Shown here piece by piece: positions 52,001 to 56,708 of a stretch of DNA of 56,708 bases; position 1 is the stretch's first letter; each line of letters starts with the position of its first letter. The position numbers were made by a program, and so were the translations under genes. The DNA is from Verrucomicrobiota bacterium (GTDB taxonomy: Bacteria > Verrucomicrobiota > Verrucomicrobiia > Limisphaerales > J093): contig VHCO01000019.1 of the NCBI GenBank assembly GCA_016871715.1, positions 1-56,708 on the forward strand, written 5' to 3'. The notes beneath the pieces are model-generated. The model was not told the DNA's origin, made no database searches, and saw nothing but the letters and a program-made list of their open reading frames with translations.

Positions 52001-52367
52001 AGGGGAACCCGAAGCGGTCCGGCCCTTTGCCGGCGGGCCTGCGTTTGACAACCAAGAGGCCGGGAAATTCGAGTAACGGGTTGGCCAGTAAGGCCTCCCG
52101 CTGCAGCGCGACAAACTGCGCCCTCACCGCCGTACCAGCGGCCGGATCGCCCGCCTCGAGTTCGAGCTGCGCAAGGCGCTCCAGGTACCCCTGAGCACCC
52201 GGGTAACGTTCACCGAAAGACCCGGCCAGGTCGGCGATCGCCTGGCGCAACGCGCCGAAATTGGGCGGGGGAGCAGTTCCGGGCCCCGGGGCCGGCACAC
52301 CCGGCCAAGCCACAACCACGGACCCCGCCAAGGCCAGTGCGCCGGCGATGCACAGGAGAGCCTTCAT
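49053..52367 (-). CDS. Secreted TolB/HzsA-like propeller - cytochrome c - SUMF1 fusion
   Basis: The protein has 1104 residues. A signal peptide (about 1-20) precedes a WD40/TolB-like region (about 150-450) with LYLMNADGSGVRQL and QLMVMNPDGTGQRAVYG, as in HzsA-related proteins. CAGCH (about 562) and CVSCH (about 614) are c-type haem sites. From about 820 there is a SUMF1/FGE-like domain (RVPAGEFVMGSAEGDP, LPTEAQWEYACRAG, GNAAEWTLS, RRAVRGGSFF). The formylglycine-generating cysteine pair expected after RGGSF (C-H-x2-Y-C type) is absent; only one Cys is present (ARC). So it is probably not an active sulfatase-activating enzyme. The function of the fusion is unknown. Confidence 0.85.
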   Translation of the reverse strand: MKALLCIAGALALAGSVVVAWPGVPAPGPGTAPPPNFGALRQAIADLAGSFGERYPGAQGYLERLAQLELEAGDPAAGTAVRAQFVALQREALLANPLLEFPGLLVVKRRPAGKGPDRFGFPSNHECNSSLPRTGYDNELAVLTPIGPGGKGKWRTLHRPAQGGYVGEVDLHWVADRLLFTQSDSAHWQIWEVRIDGSGLRRVSQLPADVDCFDACYLPSGQIVFGSTASYQAVPCWHGQKWVSNLYLMNADGSGVRQLCFDQDHDFHPVVLANGQVLYHRWDYTGINHIFLRQLMVMNPDGTGQRAVYGSGSWFPNALYFPKPLPGESSRLLCILSGYHGVHRMGQLVLLDTSRGWREADGMVARISGRGDPIRPMIRDELVDADWPKFLHPHPLSANYCLVAGQPHPGALWGIYLADVFDNLVLVREDPGYALFEPVPIRKTVRPPVLPDRVELSRTDPVVYVHNIYAGPGLGGVPRGVVQRLRVVAYHFGYRHLAGPDKVGYGGPWEVMRILGTVPIERDGSALFCVPAGTPLALQALDAEGKAVQLMRSWFTAQPGEYVSCAGCHESPAEVALPTVSVAAQRPPRELISWYGPARGFSFAREVQPVLNRHCVSCHDGQHAPLDLRPTEAVVDYAGRRISDLGVQRLHPQMRADTQGALRYAPAYDALLPYVRRVGIEDDVRLLVPGEYHADRSPLIQLLRKGHGGVRLDTEAWDRLATWIDLNAPCHGTWGEVYPIPEGSHQRRMVLRRLHAGPADDPEVVPPLDPIDSSPLPPQPVPKADPVRLGGWPLDAEAAQRRQAALGPAEEVLDLGNGVRMRLVRVPAGEFVMGSAEGDPDERPLTRVAIRAPFWMGACEVSNEQYRQFDPTHSPGYYAKRHARSDDQGLPLDAPSQPVVRVAWEEALAFCRWLSTRTGRQFTLPTEAQWEYACRAGTATALAFGTLDADPSTWANVADRSLSRGWRADGKQVTGGLEHLVLEGAELSDTRYQDGSVVTSPIGSFRPNAWGLHDLHGNAAEWTLSVYQPYPYRLDTRPRFATAGEPTAGAPDLRRAVRGGSFFDPLARCRSAVRLAYPPWQRVFNVGFRVVCPDEPADLAHRIP

Positions 52368-52426
52368 CGCGGGGCCAGACTAGGCCGGCCGGGCAGGCTC
52401 GGCCAAGGCGAAATCCAAGCATTAAA

Positions 52427-52449
52427 GGACAAGCTCATAGTTGTTGACA
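52427..52449 (-). repeat. 18-bp-phased TGTCA array F (two units)
   Basis: On the plus strand GGACA (52427-52431) and TGACA (52445-52449) are 18 bp apart, so the minus strand reads TGTCA then TGTCC. It lies 60-80 bp upstream of the leftward propeller-cytochrome-SUMF1 gene, in the same sense as other arrays relative to downstream genes. Confidence 0.5.
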
Positions 52450-52450
52450 C

Positions 52451-52528
52451 TCTCTCCTCCTCCTCGTTGCGCGTCCTCTCGCCTTTCCTTTCCCTCGCCT
52501 TTCCCTTCCTTTCTTTTCTTTCCTTCCG
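52451..52528 (+). repeat. Polypyrimidine tract
   Basis: About 78 bp almost entirely C and T on the plus strand (runs such as CTTTCCTTTCC). The minus strand is purine-rich (GGAAAG-type) and would lie in the 5' region of the leftward gene. Such tracts can form unusual structures. Confidence 0.7.
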
Positions 52529-52585
52529 CTGGCCACCTGGCCCGGCCGCCCCGGGCCGCCTGCCTGGCCGCTAACCAATATGTTC

Positions 52586-52608
52586 TGACGGGTTTGATAT
52601 AGTTGACA
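52586..52608 (-). repeat. 18-bp-phased TGTCA array G (two units)
   Basis: TGACG (52586-52590) and TGACA (52604-52608) on the plus strand, 18 bp apart. Weaker match. It is about 220 bp from the leftward gene start at 52367 and about 310 bp from the rightward start at 52916. Confidence 0.4.
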
Positions 52609-52685
52609 CCGGCAGGTCCGCAACCCGATCCAGCCGACCCTCGGTGACCGTCACCCCCAAACGTTGCACCTGCATACAGGCGCCC

Positions 52686-52724
52686 TTCCGGCAACCGGCA
52701 TTCCGGCAACCGGCAACCGGCAGG
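52686..52724 (+). repeat. Tandem CCGGCAA repeats
   Basis: TTCCGGCAACCGGCA occurs twice in a row, followed by further ACCGGCA units. The 547-bp gap 52368-52915 has no other gene. Confidence 0.6.
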
Positions 52725-52915
52725 CTGCCCTCGATTCCGGGGGGGCATGTCATCTCTGCCACTGCACGAGCCGCAGCCGAGTTAAACCGGCCGCGACGCG
52801 CGCCTAGGCAACTTGCGGTTCCGCAAAAGCCTCACCGCGGCGGTGCCCGAGTTGACGCTGGCCGGCACCGCGCCGTAGCCTTGCCCTCCGGCGCACGATG
52901 CGCTAAAAGCGGCTC

Positions 52916-53608
52916 ATGAGGACCACCGACCGACCGAGTACCGCGCCACGGACTTTCCCAAGCGACCTAACGCGAACGCGACCTCGCCGCGCTGTCTGGA
53001 ACGCTCTGTTCCTGGGCATAGCGCTCGCAGGCGGCGCGGGTGCCCTCCGCGGTCAGGAAGTCAAGATCCTGTCGCTTTCACACCACGGCCTGATTACCTG
53101 GACCAACTCGACACTCAATGTCACCTGCCGCGTCGAATGGGCCTCGTCCGTGGATGGCCCCTGGCACAGCTCCTGGGAGTCACTCTCGGACATCGTCATC
53201 ACCAACCCCGTCACGGAACGGAGCGTTCCGATGTTCTACCGGGTCCTCTGTTCCACGCCGCCGGAGCCTTCGGTGGTGAACCTTACTGGCGCCGAGGCGT
53301 TGGCGTTGGTCCAAAGCCGCAGCACCGATCCCGGCTTCGCCATCCTCGATGTCCGCACGCCCGGCGAGTACGCCACGCGCCACCTCAAGCACGCGATCAA
53401 CTTGAACTTCTACGCGACCACGTTCGAGGCGGACCTGGACAAGCTGGACCGGACCAAGACCTACCTCGTCTACTGCGCCGCCGGCAGTCGCAGCGGCCAA
53501 GCCGTCGAGGTCATGCGGCGTTTAAGGTTTCTGGACGTTCGCAACCTCCTGGGTGGTTTGGGCGCGTTCGCGGCTCAGCCGGGTGCGGCGGAGTTCCTTG
53601 AACCTTGA
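52916..53608 (+). CDS. Secreted rhodanese-like protein
   Basis: The protein has 230 residues. A signal or anchor segment is near residues 25-45. A short beta domain follows (about 48-115, ending VPMFYRV). The rhodanese domain (about 120-225) has FAILDVRTPGEYATRHLKHA, and the active-site loop CAAGSRSG with the catalytic Cys. It would carry sulfur as a persulfide or bind thiosulfate-type substrates. The specific role is unknown. ATG start at 52916. It lies between the propeller gene and hpnJ (convergent). Confidence 0.85.
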   Translation: MRTTDRPSTAPRTFPSDLTRTRPRRAVWNALFLGIALAGGAGALRGQEVKILSLSHHGLITWTNSTLNVTCRVEWASSVDGPWHSSWESLSDIVITNPVTERSVPMFYRVLCSTPPEPSVVNLTGAEALALVQSRSTDPGFAILDVRTPGEYATRHLKHAINLNFYATTFEADLDKLDRTKTYLVYCAAGSRSGQAVEVMRRLRFLDVRNLLGGLGAFAAQPGAAEFLEP

Positions 53609-53732
53609 GGGTCCGCGGAAGAACCCCTCCGATTGGGGTGGGGCGTCGCCGGGCCGTCGGCGAGACTCGAGAGCGGAAGTGGAGGCGCAGCGATCCTCGA
53701 CCGGCCGAGGAACGAAGCTGGGGCCAGGCGCA

Positions 53733-55181
53733 TCAGGCGCCCGCCGAACCGTGGGCCACCTCGTCTCGCCGCTGGGCCAAGGTGCGGAAGAACTCGTACC
53801 CCTCCCTCAACCGGCGCACACAGACCTCCTTGTCCTCGAGCATGGTCTTGATGATGCGCAGCACGGGTTTGGGTCGCAGGTAATAGCGGCGGTAGAACTG
53901 CTCGACAGCCTCGAAGATCTCCTCCTTGCTCAGCCCCGGGTACTCGAGGGTGGACTGTTGCAGGCCGTCGCCCAAGAGGATGTCGGTCTTGTCCTGCTTG
54001 GCGAACCACCCGTTTTGGCGGGCCATTTCGTACAGTTCAGTGCCCGGGTAAGGTGCCGCGAGCGAGACTTGAATGCTGAACACATCCAACTCCTGGGCGA
54101 ACCGAATGGTCTGCTCGATGGTCTCGCGCGTTTCGACGGGCAAACCCAGGACAAAGGTGCCGTGGATGACGATGCCGAGCTCTTGGCAGGCTTGGGTGAA
54201 GACCCGCATCTCATCGAGTGTAACGCCTTTCTTCACGCGCTTGAGGATGTCCTCGCTGCCCGACTCGTACCCGACCAACAGCAGGCGTAAGCCGCACTCC
54301 TTCATCAGCTTGAGCGTGTCGTAGTTCACGTTCGCCCGACTGTTGCACGACCACGTCAACCCGAGCGGTTTGAGCTGTCGGGCAATCTCCCGCGCCCGCG
54401 GCAGGTTCGCCGTGAAGGTGTCGTCGTCGAAGAAGAACTCCTTGACCTGCGGAAAGAGCTTCTTGGCGTGCGCCAATTCGCCGGCAACGTTCTGGGGCGA
54501 ACGGACCCGGTACTTGTGGCCGCCGATGGTCTGGGGCCAGAGGCAGAACGTGCATTGGGCCGGGCACCCGCGCCCGGTGTACAGGCTCAAGTACGGATGC
54601 AGCAGGTAACCGATAAAGTACTTCTCGACTTCGAGGTCGCGTTTGTAGACGTCTACCACCCAAGGCAGCGCGTCCATGTCTTGGATCAATTCGCGCTCCC
54701 GGTTGTGGACAATCTTGCCTTCGCGTCGGAATGACAATCCGTCCACCTCCGCCAGCGGGCGGCCCGCCGCCACTTCCTGGCAGGTGAAATCGAACTCCTT
54801 CCGGCCCACCCAATCGATAGCGGGCGAGGCCTTGAGCGTTTCCGCCGGCAACACCGCCGCGTGCGCGCCGACGAACCCGATGGTGACGCTTGGGTTTCGT
54901 TGTTTCAGGGCCTCCGCCACGCGGCAATCGTTGCGCAACGATGGCGTCGAGGTGTGGACGATCACGTGGTCGTACGGCTGGGCCTCGCGCAGGCAGGTCT
55001 CGATCCCCACGCTGTGCGGCGGGCAATCGAGCAGGCGCGCGTTGGGCACCAAAGCGGCCGGCTGCGCCAACCAAGTCGGATACCAGTAGCTGGTAATCTC
55101 GCGTTTGGCCTGGTAGCGCGATCCTGCGCCACCGTCAAAGCCCTCGAAGGAGGGTGGGGATAGAAAAAGCGTTCGAGTCAT
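53733..55181 (-). CDS. hpnJ: Hopanoid biosynthesis radical SAM protein HpnJ
   Basis: The protein has 482 residues. The N-terminal cobalamin-binding-like half is followed by the radical SAM motif CPAQCTFC in YTGRGCPAQCTFCLWPQTIG. Other motifs include FFFDDDTFTANLPRA and YESGSEDILKRVKKGV. The sequence agrees well with HpnJ, which makes bacteriohopanetetrol cyclitol ether head groups in known bacteria. It is downstream of an hpnH gene on the same strand, separated by MNT and HEPN genes. Its ATG overlaps the preceding HEPN remnant's second-frame stop (ATGA). Confidence 0.85.
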   Translation of the reverse strand: MTRTLFLSPPSFEGFDGGAGSRYQAKREITSYWYPTWLAQPAALVPNARLLDCPPHSVGIETCLREAQPYDHVIVHTSTPSLRNDCRVAEALKQRNPSVTIGFVGAHAAVLPAETLKASPAIDWVGRKEFDFTCQEVAAGRPLAEVDGLSFRREGKIVHNRERELIQDMDALPWVVDVYKRDLEVEKYFIGYLLHPYLSLYTGRGCPAQCTFCLWPQTIGGHKYRVRSPQNVAGELAHAKKLFPQVKEFFFDDDTFTANLPRAREIARQLKPLGLTWSCNSRANVNYDTLKLMKECGLRLLLVGYESGSEDILKRVKKGVTLDEMRVFTQACQELGIVIHGTFVLGLPVETRETIEQTIRFAQELDVFSIQVSLAAPYPGTELYEMARQNGWFAKQDKTDILLGDGLQQSTLEYPGLSKEEIFEAVEQFYRRYYLRPKPVLRIIKTMLEDKEVCVRRLREGYEFFRTLAQRRDEVAHGSAGA

Positions 55182-55443
55182 GGGACAGGTGGTGTCGAGG
55201 GGAAAAACTGAGGTAAGCTCTGCTGGATGTGGCCAACCATTTGGTCGGATTGATGCCGCAGGGACTGGTAGTTCTCGCCGATGTCCGTCCAGTCAAGTAA
55301 CGCTCGACAGCTTCCTGGAGCAGTTCGATGCCTGCGGCGGTCAGGCCCTCGTGCTGCCAAAGGAGATCCGCCGCCTTCAGCCGGTCGGCGCCCAGGTAAA
55401 ACCAGTCCGCCGGATCGCGTTCATCCGATTGTTTACGCAGCAT
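55178..55443 (-). pseudogene. HEPN-domain gene with internal deletion and frameshift
   Basis: The first frame from ATG 55443 reads DWFYLGADRLKAADLLWQHE and QEAVERYL, the start of a HEPN helix bundle. After this, another frame continues with DWTDIGENYQSLRHQSDQ and HIQQSLPQFFP to a TGA at 55180-55178. Joined, the product would be about 88 residues, and the middle region carrying the Rx4-6H ribonuclease motif is missing. The change near 55310 looks like an internal deletion of perhaps 60 codons that also shifted frame. The second-frame stop overlaps the hpnJ start (ATGA), supporting it as the original C-terminus. Toxin activity is unlikely. Confidence 0.6.
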
Positions 55444-55861
55444 AGACCACCAACCCGTGGGCGATGATATCCTGGTAAAAAGGACTCCCGACCGTCAAGC
55501 GCTCCGCGACTCGCTCGGGCGTCTTACTGAGGATCGTAAAGGACGGGCGAGCACCCGGAACAGCCCACAAGGCACGACGAATCTCGAGGTTGCTGGCGTT
55601 CTCAGAAGTCATATCTCGTCGAATCACCAGCAGATCGAAATCGCTGTGCTCCGTGGGTTGGCCGGACGCGTAGCTGCCAAAAAGGATGATCTTCTCGGGC
55701 TGGAACCGGTCCACGATCGCATGCAAATACGGCTCCAATCGACTGGCTACCCGATGCACCGGGTACCGGGGATCGTGCAGCGAAGGAAAGCGCGCCCGGG
55801 CCGCACCGGGCTCGGTCTGGGTTTTCGACTCCGTCGTCTGCGGCACAGTTTGGTTTGGCAT
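55433..55861 (-). CDS. MNT-type nucleotidyltransferase (minimal, antitoxin-like)
   Basis: The protein has 142 residues. LFGSYASGQPTEHSDFDLLV is the G-S-x-A-x-G-x7-D-x-D signature of minimal nucleotidyltransferases, with both Asp of the DxD pair. In MNT-HEPN toxin-antitoxin pairs this protein adenylylates the HEPN toxin. Its stop overlaps the HEPN remnant start by 11 bp, the standard TA layout. It starts 22 bp after hpnH. The protein looks intact even though its partner is not. Confidence 0.85.
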   Translation of the reverse strand: MPNQTVPQTTESKTQTEPGAARARFPSLHDPRYPVHRVASRLEPYLHAIVDRFQPEKIILFGSYASGQPTEHSDFDLLVIRRDMTSENASNLEIRRALWAVPGARPSFTILSKTPERVAERLTVGSPFYQDIIAHGLVVYAA

Positions 55862-55883
55862 GGGCGTGGCCCAGGGCGCCCCG

Positions 55884-56708
55884 CTACTCGGCCGCCAACT
55901 CAGCCGCTGGCGCCCGTCGGCCCTGCTCCAGTTCCTCACGTCGCCGCCGCGCATCGCCCGACCCGCAGTAGGTGCTGGCGTGGGGCGGTGGAGCGCCGTT
56001 GCCGCCGGCGGGCGCGGTCGAGGTTGGGCGCGCCGGCTTAGCCCGCGCCAAGTGCCCTTTGCCGATCGAGACGCCGTTGAAGGCTTGGACGTGTTGCCCC
56101 TTGGGGTCCGCAGGCGGGCGTGGCCAGAAGTTGTACTTGAAGTTCTTCCAATGATCCCCGCGCTGGTAGTTGGTGCCCAGGGCGCCGCTGGGATCGTAGC
56201 CGCAGTGCACCAGGCAGTTGGCACAACGCGGATCCCGAGCCTGCCCGTCCACGACGCCGTACTTGTTCCAATCGACGCGCTCGAGCATCTCCTGGTAGTG
56301 CGCGTAGTGGCCGTCGGTCATGAGGTAACACGGTGCCTTCCAGCCTTTCACGTTGTAGGTGGGAATCGCCCAGGCGGTGCACGTCAACTCGCGCAAGCCG
56401 GCCAGAAACTCCTGGTAGACCGGCGTGCCGAAGATGGTGAACTGCCGCCCCCACTCCAGGATGCGGCCAAACTTCTTCCGCGTCAGGTCCCGCGTGAGGA
56501 AGAAGTCCTGCGGATCGCGCCCCAGGCGCCGAACCATGTCCTGTTTGGCGGCGTCGTAATCGTACCCGGGCGATATGGTATGGCCATCGACGCCCAGCCA
56601 AGAGAAGAAGCGGAACATGTCCTCGAGTTCGGCCGGGTCGGTCTCTTTGTAGACGGTGGTGTTGGTCGCCACTTGGAACCCGAGGCGCTGGGCGAGCCGA
56701 ATGGCCGC
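55884..56708 (-). CDS. hpnH: Hopanoid biosynthesis radical SAM protein HpnH, 3' part
   Basis: 274 residues are visible; the N-terminus with the CxxxCxxC cluster continues past the window edge. VATNTTVYKETDPAELEDMF, LGVDGHTISPGYDYDAAKQD, LTCTAWAIPTYNVKGWKAPC (each in part) and CANCLVHCGYDPSGAL match HpnH, adenosylhopane synthase, which adds adenosine to diploptene. The C-terminal tail is long, Arg/Ala/Pro-rich and probably not conserved. It heads the hpnH-MNT-HEPN-hpnJ run. Confidence 0.85.
   Translation of the reverse strand, partial: AAIRLAQRLGFQVATNTTVYKETDPAELEDMFRFFSWLGVDGHTISPGYDYDAAKQDMVRRLGRDPQDFFLTRDLTRKKFGRILEWGRQFTIFGTPVYQEFLAGLRELTCTAWAIPTYNVKGWKAPCYLMTDGHYAHYQEMLERVDWNKYGVVDGQARDPRCANCLVHCGYDPSGALGTNYQRGDHWKNFKYNFWPRPPADPKGQHVQAFNGVSIGKGHLARAKPARPTSTAPAGGNGAPPPHASTYCGSGDARRRREELEQGRRAPAAELAAE

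Overview
The window is GC-rich, densely coded bacterial chromosome. It most likely comes from a Verrucomicrobiota genome of the Pedosphaera/Limisphaera type. This is inferred from gene content: an H-X9-DG type prepilin-like protein, a DUF1080 lipoprotein, several CxPxR sulfatases, DUF1573-cytochrome and propeller-cytochrome fusions, hopanoid genes, and core genes of bacterial type (cysS, scpA/scpB, pheA, cinA, a Sua5-type gene, one tRNA). No 16S gene is present, so this placement is inference.

Layout. 1-2.4 kb: 5' end of a REP-associated transposase, a TM2 membrane protein and cysS. 2.5-7.8 kb: a same-strand run encoding a DUF1573-cytochrome c protein, two membrane-linked proteins and a secreted propeller-phosphoesterase. 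7.8-10.2 kb: a small membrane protein, a Fur regulator with an overlapping promoter, and cinA. 10.5-11.4 kb: a lower-GC two-gene module whose first gene has an in-frame TGA. 11.9-15 kb: a CAU tRNA, a Tat-exported aminotransferase, an N-terminally truncated desaturase and a methyltransferase. 14.9-19.5 kb: a FAD-less xanthine-dehydrogenase-like enzyme with XdhC and MocA-like maturation genes. 19.6-24.7 kb: cobA-hemD fusion, galE, an HD protein, a probable 52-residue selenoprotein with a SECIS hairpin, and the Sua5 gene. 25-31.6 kb: sulfatase, Crp/Fnr with DUF2249, DUF1080 lipoprotein, a NagB-type deaminase, an epimerase and a prepilin-like protein. 31.9-41 kb: Nudix, a DUF2868/GTPase/HEAT operon, a broken sulfatase, pheA and scpAB. 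41.7-53.6 kb: large secreted catabolic-type proteins (heparinase-like, propeller-methyltransferase-propeller, sulfatase, propeller-cytochrome-SUMF1) and a rhodanese. 53.7-56.7 kb: hopanoid genes hpnH and hpnJ separated by an MNT/HEPN pair whose HEPN gene is decayed.

Much of the content looks suited to degrading sulfated polysaccharides outside the cytoplasm: sulfatases, a heparinase-like lyase, DUF1080, and a NagB-type enzyme for amino sugars. Several genes are visibly decaying (sulfatase, HEPN, desaturase, nucleotidyltransferase remnant, the TGA-interrupted gene).

Two repeat systems stand out. One is a REP-like palindrome family at about five intergenic places. The other is a set of short arrays of the pentamer TGTCA (or its complement) repeated at exactly 18 bp, found in four intergenic regions and usually pointing toward a gene for a secreted or membrane protein. 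The strongest candidates for something new are the small selenoprotein at 22942-23100 and these 18-bp-phased arrays.
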